A DNA stretch of 9,188 nt, taken from the NCBI GenBank assembly GCA_018812385.1, contig JAHJDU010000109.1:1-9188 (forward strand), read 5' to 3'. The position numbers and the translations under genes are program-made. Of this stretch, positions 1-6,935 are shown one piece after another. Source of the stretch: Pseudomonadota bacterium. GTDB lineage: Bacteria; Desulfobacterota; Desulfobacteria; Desulfobacterales; Desulfobacteraceae. Position 1 is the stretch's first letter, and each line of letters begins with the position of its first letter. The notes under the pieces were generated by a model. That model saw only the letters and a program-made list of their open reading frames with translations. It was not told the DNA's origin and did not search any database.

Positions 1-2
1 AG

Positions 3-1709
3 ACAGGCAAGACATCTCTAAGAGATCTCTATACCAAGGAAGACTGGATGGCGGTCTGGATGGGGTTTTTTCTACTCATTGTGGGCATGATCATTTTTCT
101 GCCTAATCCCCCGGCAAAGATGAACGAAAATCTGGCTAAGTACAAAACGATTTTAAAAGAAGAAGCCGCAAAGGCACCGTTCAAAACCATTGAGTGGCAT
201 AATGCTTCCTCGGCCAAACGGGGAATCCGAGCTACTAACCAGGACTTTGCCAAGGCTATTGCCAGTTTTCTTGCGTCCCCGGGCGGCTGGAAAACCAATC
301 CTTTGGATGCTCTGATCCGGAGCCAGGAGACCGCAGACAAAATGAGTGCATCTGCTAAAGACGCCTTTGACAAGGCCAAGGCAGGTGAAAAAACCGCACT
401 TGCCGCGGCAACTGCCTCTCAGACAGCGGCATCAGCAGCCTTTTTCAAGGATACTGCCCTAAATGAGGCAGCTGACAAGGAAATCAAGGCCTGGCAAAAA
501 GCAAAAGGCAAGACATCCAAGGCCAAAACCAAAGCAACTGCCAAACCATACAACCGGATTCCCTATCTTATTGGATTGTGCCTTATCATGGGCGCTTTTT
601 TCGGTATTGGCAAGGCCATCATGGGCGAGTCTTTTGGAAAGTTTTATATGGGATTCATTTTCGTTTTCTTTCTTGCCGTGTTCGCTTACATGGCAGGAAC
701 ACAGGCCCTGATGAAACAATGGGGTTTTGGCTACCCGCTGTGGGCGATCGTTTTTGGCCTGCTCATCAGTAATACCATAGGAACCCCCAAGTGGGTGCAG
801 CCCGCTGTCGCCACCGAGTTCTTTATCAAGACAGGCCTAGTCCTTCTTGGCGCTGAAATTCTTTTCGGCAAGATTCTTGCCATAGGCAAGCCAGGCATTT
901 TCCTTGCCTGGATCTGCACGCCCATCACCCTGATTCTGACCTACTGGGTAGGACAGAGATTTATAAAGATGCCCTCCAAGACATTGAACATAACTATTTC
1001 AGCAGATATGTCCGTCTGCGGTGTTTCTGCTGCAATTGCCACGGCTGCTGCCTGCAGGGCCAAGAAGGAGGAGCTGACGCTTGCCATTGGTCTTTCCATG
1101 GTCTTTACAGCTATATGCATGGTGGGCCAGCCCGCTTTTGCCAAACTGGTCGGGATGCCGGAGATTCTGGCCGGCGCATGGATGGGCGCCACCATCGACT
1201 CAACGGGTGCCGTGGCAGCAGCCGGTGCATTCTATGGTGAAAAGGCCCTTTACGTCGCGGCCACCATCAAGATGATACAGAATGTTCTGATCGGGGTCGT
1301 GGCCTTTTGTGTTGCTGTCTACTGGTGTGCCAGGGTGGACTGCAAGGAAGGAGGCCATGTAAGCTGGTGGGAAATCTGGTACCGCTTCCCCAAGTTTGTT
1401 GTCGGGTTCATCATCGCATCAATCATCTTCTCCATCATCGACCAGAGCATAGGCAAGGATATAAGCGCCATAATGCTCGACCACGGGATTTTGCGAGGCT
1501 TCACCCGCTTCGCCCGGGAATGGTTCTTTGTGCTGGCCTTCACCTGCATCGGTCTTGAGACCAACTTCAAGGAGTTCGGGCCCTACTTCAAGGGTGGCAA
1601 GCCCATCACTCTATACGTGTTCGGTCAGAGTTTCCAGCTCATTTTTACGTTGATAGTGGCTTACATCATGTTCTATCTTGTTTTCCCCGGGGTAACTGCC
1701 GGAATCTAA
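3..1709 (+). CDS. YeiH/UPF0324-family membrane transporter (putative sulfate/sulfite exporter type), 5'-partial
   Basis: This is a polytopic inner-membrane protein of the YeiH/UPF0324 family, whose members are called putative sulfate exporters; the substrate here is inferred. The frame stays open to the window edge, so the gene probably starts upstream. The 15 codons before the first ATG (position 48) include LRDLYTKEDW, which reads like genuine N-terminus for this family. An AAGGA at 36-40 makes ATG 48 a possible alternative start. Counting from that ATG, residues 4-18 form one membrane segment and residues 25-170 are soluble, with a strongly Ala/Lys-rich, probably helical stretch at 100-167. 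About ten hydrophobic segments follow from 171 to the end. Family-like motifs are GLVLLGAEILFG (263-274), SVCGVSAAIATA (322-333), IDSTGAVAAAGAF (383-395) and CIGLETNFKEF (500-510). The stop is followed almost at once by the next gene in the same frame. The family is clear; the transported ion is not. Confidence 0.88.
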   Translation, partial: TGKTSLRDLYTKEDWMAVWMGFFLLIVGMIIFLPNPPAKMNENLAKYKTILKEEAAKAPFKTIEWHNASSAKRGIRATNQDFAKAIASFLASPGGWKTNPLDALIRSQETADKMSASAKDAFDKAKAGEKTALAAATASQTAASAAFFKDTALNEAADKEIKAWQKAKGKTSKAKTKATAKPYNRIPYLIGLCLIMGAFFGIGKAIMGESFGKFYMGFIFVFFLAVFAYMAGTQALMKQWGFGYPLWAIVFGLLISNTIGTPKWVQPAVATEFFIKTGLVLLGAEILFGKILAIGKPGIFLAWICTPITLILTYWVGQRFIKMPSKTLNITISADMSVCGVSAAIATAAACRAKKEELTLAIGLSMVFTAICMVGQPAFAKLVGMPEILAGAWMGATIDSTGAVAAAGAFYGEKALYVAATIKMIQNVLIGVVAFCVAVYWCARVDCKEGGHVSWWEIWYRFPKFVVGFIIASIIFSIIDQSIGKDISAIMLDHGILRGFTRFAREWFFVLAFTCIGLETNFKEFGPYFKGGKPITLYVFGQSFQLIFTLIVAYIMFYLVFPGVTAGI

Positions 1710-1712
1710 AAC

Positions 1713-2003
1713 GTGACTGTTGAAAAAATAAATACACCATGCCCGGCCTTCCAGGACTTTGTCCCCCAGGCCGGGCTCAATCCCTGGCTAAAACTGATTA
1801 TCGGGATCATGCTGATTCTCACATTCATTTTTGGAATCGGATCTCTGGCCCAGCTGATCCCTGGCGCCCGTCACATGGCTTACGTGATTGACGAGGGCAA
1901 CATAGATGCCACTGCAGTTTATTACACTGATTTGGAAGAGCCTGCCGAAGGCTCTGAAAGAATCCGTGACAGCCTTGATTACCTGCCGGGTTTCAAACCA
2001 TGA
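1713..2003 (+). CDS. Small single-pass membrane protein, probable partner of the upstream transporter
   Basis: This 96-residue protein is of unknown function. It starts at GTG 1713, three bases after the transporter stop and in the same frame (TAA-AAC-GTG), which suggests translational coupling. No strong Shine-Dalgarno sequence is visible. The N-terminal 25 residues are polar and contain one cysteine (C10). Residues 26-49 form a single hydrophobic helix (LKLIIGIMLILTF and on). The tail at 50-96 is acidic, with DEGNIDATAVYYTDLEEPAEG as its most distinctive part, which looks like a folded or conserved element rather than random coding. Codon use and base composition match the upstream gene. 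The next in-frame ATG falls inside the membrane helix, so GTG is the best start. An accessory or stabilising subunit of the YeiH-type transporter is the simplest reading, from position alone. I do not recognise a named family. Confidence 0.75.
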   Translation: MTVEKINTPCPAFQDFVPQAGLNPWLKLIIGIMLILTFIFGIGSLAQLIPGARHMAYVIDEGNIDATAVYYTDLEEPAEGSERIRDSLDYLPGFKP

Positions 2004-2079
2004 CTTTCAAGGTACACATTCCGGGTTGCCGGAAAGGTTCCCATTGTGTTCTTATCAAACTTCTTCATGGACAATCATA

Positions 2080-2655
2080 ATGAATTTAACTCAAAAAAAA
2101 GAAATCATTATCTGTCACGAACTGGCCTTTGCAGATTCCATTGGATCTGCAGTATTAGAAAAGCCCAAGGCAAGTACCTGGATGATCTTCATCCCGATTT
2201 TCTTTCTTTTTTTTATCTATCGCATGAAAAAATTCAAAAAAGATCGGACTAAATTTCTTGAAGAGTTCATGAAGGCCCGTCGGGATGCAATGGATATTGC
2301 GCTTGACGCGGCAGCAGCAGAGGGAAGCACAAGTCTGGACGGAGCAGTACAAGTCCCGGATCTTCCGGAACCCCTCCAGAAACCCTATGTTTCATGGATC
2401 CAAACCCTTTCCGGCCACTATCTGGATCTGCTCACAGCAGACGGTGATGACTTTGGGTCGCTGGTCTGTGCGGCTTACCGTAACCGGAGCAATTATCTGC
2501 TTGTCCTCAACCGTTTGAACTCCGCTGAGAAGGGCTTTTACACTGCGCTCAAACCTTATCTTGCTTCTGTAGAAGGTGCTTTTGATATATCAGCAAAGAT
2601 CGAAGCTGAGTCCCGACGATTGCGGTCTGACACGGCCGGCAGTATTTTTTGTTGA
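2080..2655 (+). CDS. Hypothetical single-pass membrane protein with cytoplasmic domain
   Basis: This 191-residue protein is not recognised. The frame is open from 1906, but that part overlaps the preceding gene and reads like random sequence. ATG 2080 is preferred because the protein becomes sensible from MNLTQKKEIIICHELAF onward. No clear ribosome binding site precedes it; GGA at 2069-2071 is weak. Residues 33-47 (TWMIFIPIFFLFFIY) form one membrane helix. The following RMKKFKKDR cluster (48-56) puts the C-terminal side in the cytoplasm by the positive-inside rule. Residues 57-191 are soluble, mostly helical in character, with ARRDAMDIALDAAAAEG and AYRNRSNYLLVLNRLNSAEKG as prominent segments. 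The protein ends in cysteine (SIFC). It lies 76 bases after the small membrane gene and 49 bases before the radical SAM gene, so it belongs to the same probable operon. It may be a transporter partner or a radical SAM substrate; neither is shown. Confidence 0.7.
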   Translation: MNLTQKKEIIICHELAFADSIGSAVLEKPKASTWMIFIPIFFLFFIYRMKKFKKDRTKFLEEFMKARRDAMDIALDAAAAEGSTSLDGAVQVPDLPEPLQKPYVSWIQTLSGHYLDLLTADGDDFGSLVCAAYRNRSNYLLVLNRLNSAEKGFYTALKPYLASVEGAFDISAKIEAESRRLRSDTAGSIFC

Positions 2656-2704
2656 ATGGAAAATATTTCCTGGCTGAACCCTGTCTTTAAGGCTAATAAA
2701 TATC

Positions 2705-3775
2705 ATGAGCCGGTGGATAACAAAAATTCTTGACAAAATTGGCAGTCCAGAACTTGACTGGATTCAGGTGGAGGTCTCAACCCGATGCAATGCCGCCTGT
2801 ATCTATTGCCCCCAGCCCCTGCTTTATAAAAAACAGAATATGAGGTTCGGGCTTTTCAAACAGCTTATTCCCTATCTTGGGTATACAAACCTTGTTTATC
2901 TCCAGGGCTGGGGTGAGCCGCTCCTGAATCCGGATATCTTTGACATGATCCGGGTGTGCAAAGCAAAAGGCAAACGAGTCGGCTTCACTACCAACGGCAT
3001 GCTGCTCAACAAGGAAACTATCTGCAGGCTTGTTGATCTTGAAACGGATATTTTGAGCGTCAGCCTTGCCGGCACAAGCCCGGCAACCCATAATCGAATA
3101 AGAAGGGGCACTGATCTTGTAAAAATTATTGAAAACCTTGACCTGCTGCAGCAGATCAGTGCACAAAAGGGAGCCTTACGCCCGGCTCTGCATTTAGCAT
3201 ATCTTATGTGGGCATCAAACTTCCATGAACTGCAGGAAGTGGTGCAGCTGGCAAAAAAACTGGGAGCAAAACAAATCGTTTGCAGCAACATGACTTTGAT
3301 CATGAACGAAACGCTATGTTCCGAGGCGATTTTTACCCGGCAGGAAAAACAACAGTACTTTGTCAGCGTATTGGAGGCAATCGCCAAAGAGGCGCAGAAA
3401 GAAAACCTGATTTTTGCATACAAAAGCCCAGTATTACTGGATAAATCCGTGCAGTGCAGTGAAAATATCTGCTACTCATGCGTGGTCAATGTAACGGGAG
3501 AAATCAGCCCCTGTGTTTTCACTTCACCGTCTCTTGCCCAAACCGACTGCCAAAAATCTTTACTTCATATTTTTCAAAACCATCCCTCACCTTGTTATCC
3601 TCTGTCATTCGGAAATATCGGCAAAGAAAACCTGAGCCGAATCTGGAACAAAAAAGAATATCACCGGTTCAGAAGGTTTCATGATCCAGACATAACAAAA
3701 ACAGTCATAGACCCGCAGCCCGTACCTGAGAGCTGCATGAGCTGTTACAGCAGCATCGTGGGCACATCTTTTTAA
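2705..3775 (+). CDS. Radical SAM/SPASM domain protein, substrate unknown
   Basis: This 356-residue cytoplasmic enzyme should cleave S-adenosylmethionine reductively to make a radical. The cluster motif is C28-x3-C32-x2-C35 (STRCNAACIYCPQP), which binds the SAM-coordinating [4Fe-4S] cluster. The SAM-binding GGEP-type motif appears as GWGEP at 68-72, followed by TTNG at 95-98. The C-terminal third is a SPASM-type auxiliary cluster domain: C251, C256, C259 and C270 (the last in GEISPC), the typical FGNIGKENLSRIWN element, then C344 and C347. SPASM enzymes usually modify ribosomal peptides or proteins or mature metalloenzymes. No obvious short precursor peptide lies beside it. ATG 2705 is preceded only by a weak AAGG 12 bases upstream. 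It closes the left-hand gene cluster. The superfamily and SPASM assignments are firm; the biological role is open. Confidence 0.92.
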   Translation: MSRWITKILDKIGSPELDWIQVEVSTRCNAACIYCPQPLLYKKQNMRFGLFKQLIPYLGYTNLVYLQGWGEPLLNPDIFDMIRVCKAKGKRVGFTTNGMLLNKETICRLVDLETDILSVSLAGTSPATHNRIRRGTDLVKIIENLDLLQQISAQKGALRPALHLAYLMWASNFHELQEVVQLAKKLGAKQIVCSNMTLIMNETLCSEAIFTRQEKQQYFVSVLEAIAKEAQKENLIFAYKSPVLLDKSVQCSENICYSCVVNVTGEISPCVFTSPSLAQTDCQKSLLHIFQNHPSPCYPLSFGNIGKENLSRIWNKKEYHRFRRFHDPDITKTVIDPQPVPESCMSCYSSIVGTSF

Positions 3776-3822
3776 GCATAGAGACCCAGTTAACATCACT
3801 CCTTCAGGACAGATCCCCTGAC

Positions 3823-3841
3823 AGCAAAAGCCGGTTTTGCT
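3823..3841. terminator. Possible bidirectional terminator hairpin between convergent genes
   Basis: A 7-bp perfect stem (AGCAAAA / TTTTGCT) with a 5-base GCCGG loop sits in the 80-base tail-to-tail gap. A second, weaker stem (TCAGG / CCTGA, 3804-3808 with 3817-3821) lies next to it. Neither is followed by a clear U-run on either strand, and the main stem is AT-rich. Position is the best argument for a terminator; the hairpin alone is weak evidence. Confidence 0.35.
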
Positions 3842-3855
3842 ATGCACAATTATAA

Positions 3856-5046
3856 TTAACGACAATCATTTACAGTGTCGGTCAGAGCCTTTAAGATTTC
3901 ACTGGCCACGGGCGGACAACCATGCACAAAAACACCTCGGCCTTCTTGGTTTAGCATACAATTTCCAATACATAAGGTCTTATCCGGGACATGATCGTGA
4001 CCTTTTCCAATGGCAATGTGGACATGCTTCTGGTTTGGAAAATAATCCAGAAGTTGATCCGCATATTTCTTCAGGAATAAGAGCAATGTCGACTGACAGG
4101 CACTGCAGGAGTTTTTGTCAAGCACGGTAATATTGGGAAATTCAATTTCCAGATTATTCGGTGGCCTGTCAAAGGGTTTAATCCAATCCCTCCAATGTGA
4201 TGGATGAATCGTTATGGCATCGATATCAATAACACCATAACCTCGCTGCCCGGCAATTGCCAGATGAGGGGTTTCTTTGGCAGATGTCCCCATTAATTCA
4301 CAGGCAACACTGTCGGCTGCAAAAGGATCGGCACTGACGACCACAACGCCAAGTTCCTTGGGAGTTCCAGCACTGGGCCCAAGCCCCTCCATTCCCACAG
4401 AACCATCAATAATAGCTAAATGCGGACGTAAGACGCTGGACATATCGGCGATGGCAATATTGATGGGTTTATTGTCATCCCCTTCCACGGGAGGTAACAT
4501 ATGCAATTTGACCTTACTACGTCGCCATAAACATCCTTTCATATTCTTGATCGATAATGTCACATGGGTATGCATATGCATTTTCATAATGGGAATCGAG
4601 ACAACCACATCAAAGTCATCAATATCCTCACAGATCTGTAATGTCTTTATCACCTTGCCATTTGGAATGGACCTTTCCACAAAGGAGCGTTTATCCATAT
4701 CAATCAAAGGGCATTTTCTGGCTTGAGCAATCTTTGTAACACCACAAATACGATAGGCCTCTTCAAGATCTACCCCTATAATAGGGCTTTCACCTATGGC
4801 GACAATGGCACCGGCCTCACGAAAAACATCAATGGCCGCAGCAATTACCGCAGGATTGGTCGTCACCGCAGCCCCGGGTCTGGCTGATCGTCCGATATTG
4901 GGTTTTAACAGGACACGCAGACCCTTAAGACCTGATAGCGGCATTGCCCGAAGAGCTCTTTGGGTATTATCATAAGCATCCGGCCCTTTTGTTACATAGA
5001 CATTGGTACCAGGGGTACTATTTACAAATGGGTTGTCAACGATCAT
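3856..5046 (-). CDS. DUF362 domain-containing protein
   Basis: This 396-residue protein belongs to the DUF362 family, which has no general biochemical function assigned. Family features are the LLKPNIG segment (46-52), the TTNP element just after it, the KMHMHTHVTLSIKNMKG stretch in the middle, and IADMSSVLRPHLAIIDG followed by a Gly-rich turn. The usual paired ferredoxin motifs found fused to some DUF362 proteins are absent. Instead the last 85 residues carry C314-x2-C317, C359-x3-C363 and C377 (HGCPP), which could bind a metal or cluster. No signal peptide is seen, so it is probably cytoplasmic. ATG 5046 has an AGGA about 12 bases upstream, within a small hairpin. The gene follows the TRAP permease by 90 bases on the same strand and probably shares its transcript. 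It may process the imported compound; that is inferred from context only. Confidence 0.85.
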   Translation of the reverse strand: MIVDNPFVNSTPGTNVYVTKGPDAYDNTQRALRAMPLSGLKGLRVLLKPNIGRSARPGAAVTTNPAVIAAAIDVFREAGAIVAIGESPIIGVDLEEAYRICGVTKIAQARKCPLIDMDKRSFVERSIPNGKVIKTLQICEDIDDFDVVVSIPIMKMHMHTHVTLSIKNMKGCLWRRSKVKLHMLPPVEGDDNKPINIAIADMSSVLRPHLAIIDGSVGMEGLGPSAGTPKELGVVVVSADPFAADSVACELMGTSAKETPHLAIAGQRGYGVIDIDAITIHPSHWRDWIKPFDRPPNNLEIEFPNITVLDKNSCSACQSTLLLFLKKYADQLLDYFPNQKHVHIAIGKGHDHVPDKTLCIGNCMLNQEGRGVFVHGCPPVASEILKALTDTVNDCR

Positions 5047-5065
5047 ATAGGGTTATAGTTCCTAT
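5047..5065 (-). promoter_or_regulatory. Hairpin holding the DUF362 ribosome binding site
   Basis: On the minus strand the only Shine-Dalgarno-like sequence (AGGA) is part of ATAGG, which can pair with CCTAT directly before the ATG; the loop is 9 bases. The stem would either hide the ribosome binding site or bring it closer to a start that is otherwise too far away. The stem is only 5 bp and could be chance. Confidence 0.3.
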
Positions 5066-5136
5066 TTGTTTGGTCAACCGTTTATAAGGAATCAAGAATT
5101 GAAAATAAGTCATAAATAAACCAGGCAGATGATGTA

Positions 5137-6909
5137 TCACCAACTTCCTATCCCATAAGCAAATATTGTAAACAAACCTAGAAGTACCAAAGGTAATTGC
5201 AGCCATTTTGAAAATTTACCGCCAATTATACCTTGACTTACCAGCCAGAGTCCAAGACTGATTTTAAGCAGGGCTGATGCGGCCATAAAAGGATGATTAA
5301 TGGTCTGCAATAAGGCGGGATTGGCTACAAATGCCAGGGGAATCAGATAAAGTCCCAATCCCAGTTGCATGGCATTCCCGGCCACAGGAATCCATGGCGT
5401 TTCTGCCATCCCTGCCGCAATAAAAACAGTGCCACAGACAGGAGGCGTAATTGTGGATAAAAGAGCAAACCAGAAAACAAATAAATGCGCATAAACATCA
5501 GGCAATCCAAGTTCCTGAAGTGCCGGCCCTGCAACTGAAATGCAGATGACATAGGCCGCAGTTGTTGGAACTTCCATGCCTAGAATAAGACAAGCCAGAG
5601 CAGTTAGAAACAAGGCGATCCATAAGTTTCCATTTGAAAAGCTTAAGATGACGGATGTAATTTTGACACCAAGACCCGTCATATTTAACACGCCAATGAT
5701 TAAGCCGGCACAGATAATAATGGAAGCAATAATGGCAATCTGGCGGGCCGATGTCATACAGGCCTTTAATAATCGGGGAAAAACTTTGAGATAAAGGAAT
5801 TCATACTTGATATTTGTAAAAAGCAATGCTCCGGATACAAAAATTGCAAATCCAGATGCATACTGTGGAGTATAATCCGTAAAAAAAAGAATCCCGAGCA
5901 AGGTACCAAAAGGCAAACAAAAAAATGGGGCAAGGCGAAGTACCAGTTTTGTTTTAGGGATATCCTCTTTTTCCATTCCTGTTAAATCATACCGCTTCGC
6001 AAAAATATCGACCCCTGTCCAGGTAGCAAAGAAAAATAGAAGAGCGGGCAAAATGGCAATAGCCATGATGTATGAATAATTTACCCTGAGAAGCTCTGCC
6101 ATAATAAAAGCCCCTGCCCCCATTAACGGCGGCATGATCTGTCCGCCACTGGAAGCCACGGCCTCAACTGCTGCAGCAAAATGCGGTGGATAACCCAGAC
6201 GTTTCATGGCAGGGATGGTAATCGCTCCTGTTGAAGCAACATTAGCCGATGCCGATCCTGAAATAGATCCAAAAAAAGCAGAAGAGATAACAGAAACTTT
6301 TGCTGCTCCTGCTCGATATCGACCGGCAAGCTTTGTTGCCAAAGCCATGAAAGCGTCACCACCTTCTCCGGCCCCGATAAATGCCCCTAATATGACGAAA
6401 ACAGCAACCACATTGACAGAAACTCCAGTAAGCTGGCCCCAGATTCCTCCCTCGGCTATGACAAGTGTTCCTAAAAAGCTGTCAATTGGAATTCCGGAAT
6501 GACCAAACTCACCAGGTATGTATTGACCCAGAAAACCATAAGCCAAAGCAATGACTGCCACTGTGGGCAAAGCTAATTTTATAGCCCTTCTTGCCATTTC
6601 TAGAATTACCAGAATGAGCCCTATTGCCATCATCATCTGACCCATACCTTCAAGTGATCCATACTGATCGCCCAATCGATCTCGATACACTGTAATATAT
6701 AGACATCCCAACAATCCTATACAGCATAATCCATACCCGAACCATTTTTTAAGCCCAGTGTCCTTGTGCCCGAATATAAAAACCCAGGGAAGGGTTAGGG
6801 CCAGATGAACTGGTCGGGTGATCAAATTTGGAAGCAAGCCGGTGAATATCAGATATATATGAAAAACTACACTTGTTATGGCAAGTATTGATGCAGCAAT
6901 AGAACTCAT
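5137..6909 (-). CDS. TRAP transporter fused permease (DctQM-type)
   Basis: This 590-residue inner-membrane protein is a fused TRAP permease, joining the small DctQ-like and large DctM-like subunits. It imports a solute delivered by a periplasmic binding protein, driven by an ion gradient. The first ~110 residues hold about four hydrophobic segments (DctQ-like part); the remainder is the multi-helix DctM part. Signature stretches are GSISGSASANVASTGAIT (214-231), then VEAVASSGGQIMPPLMGAG, and near the C-terminus GMEVPTTAAYVI and STITPPVCGTVF. These are characteristic of fused permeases working with TAXI-type binding proteins. The length is near the short end for the family but all regions are present. 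ATG 6909 has a good AGGAG 7 bases upstream. It lies 26 bases after the binding-protein gene, so the two are co-transcribed. The substrate cannot be read from the sequence. Confidence 0.95.
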   Translation of the reverse strand: MSSIAASILAITSVVFHIYLIFTGLLPNLITRPVHLALTLPWVFIFGHKDTGLKKWFGYGLCCIGLLGCLYITVYRDRLGDQYGSLEGMGQMMMAIGLILVILEMARRAIKLALPTVAVIALAYGFLGQYIPGEFGHSGIPIDSFLGTLVIAEGGIWGQLTGVSVNVVAVFVILGAFIGAGEGGDAFMALATKLAGRYRAGAAKVSVISSAFFGSISGSASANVASTGAITIPAMKRLGYPPHFAAAVEAVASSGGQIMPPLMGAGAFIMAELLRVNYSYIMAIAILPALLFFFATWTGVDIFAKRYDLTGMEKEDIPKTKLVLRLAPFFCLPFGTLLGILFFTDYTPQYASGFAIFVSGALLFTNIKYEFLYLKVFPRLLKACMTSARQIAIIASIIICAGLIIGVLNMTGLGVKITSVILSFSNGNLWIALFLTALACLILGMEVPTTAAYVICISVAGPALQELGLPDVYAHLFVFWFALLSTITPPVCGTVFIAAGMAETPWIPVAGNAMQLGLGLYLIPLAFVANPALLQTINHPFMAASALLKISLGLWLVSQGIIGGKFSKWLQLPLVLLGLFTIFAYGIGSW

Positions 6910-6916
6910 CTAATTA

Positions 6917-6921
6917 CTCCT
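6917..6921 (-). promoter_or_regulatory. Ribosome binding site of TRAP permease
   Basis: AGGAG on the minus strand, 7 bases before ATG 6909. It confirms that start over internal methionines. Confidence 0.75.
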
Positions 6922-6935
6922 GTTTATTTCAGGGC

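Noticed and set aside
459..772. Several short frames on both strands over the transporter insert
   Set aside because: They arise from repetitive Ala/Lys codons and have no independent start signals.
1906..2079. N-terminal extension of the 191-residue protein from ATG 1906
   Set aside because: It overlaps the 96-residue gene by 98 bases, and the extra 58 residues lack protein-like character; the sequence becomes coherent from ATG 2080.
2777..3423. Long minus-strand frames opposite the radical SAM gene
   Set aside because: They are antisense to a gene with intact catalytic and SPASM motifs, and show no domain-like content or ribosome binding site.
3605..3865. Minus-strand frame in the convergent gap, with AAGGAG at 3799-3804 before an ATG
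   Set aside because: The spacing is only 2 bases and the frame runs antisense into the radical SAM C-terminal domain.
4277..4726. Plus-strand frame of 149 codons inside the DUF362 gene
   Set aside because: It mirrors conserved DUF362 coding; its product has no recognisable features.
6206..6502. Plus-strand frame inside the TRAP permease
   Set aside because: It is the antisense shadow of the permease signature region.
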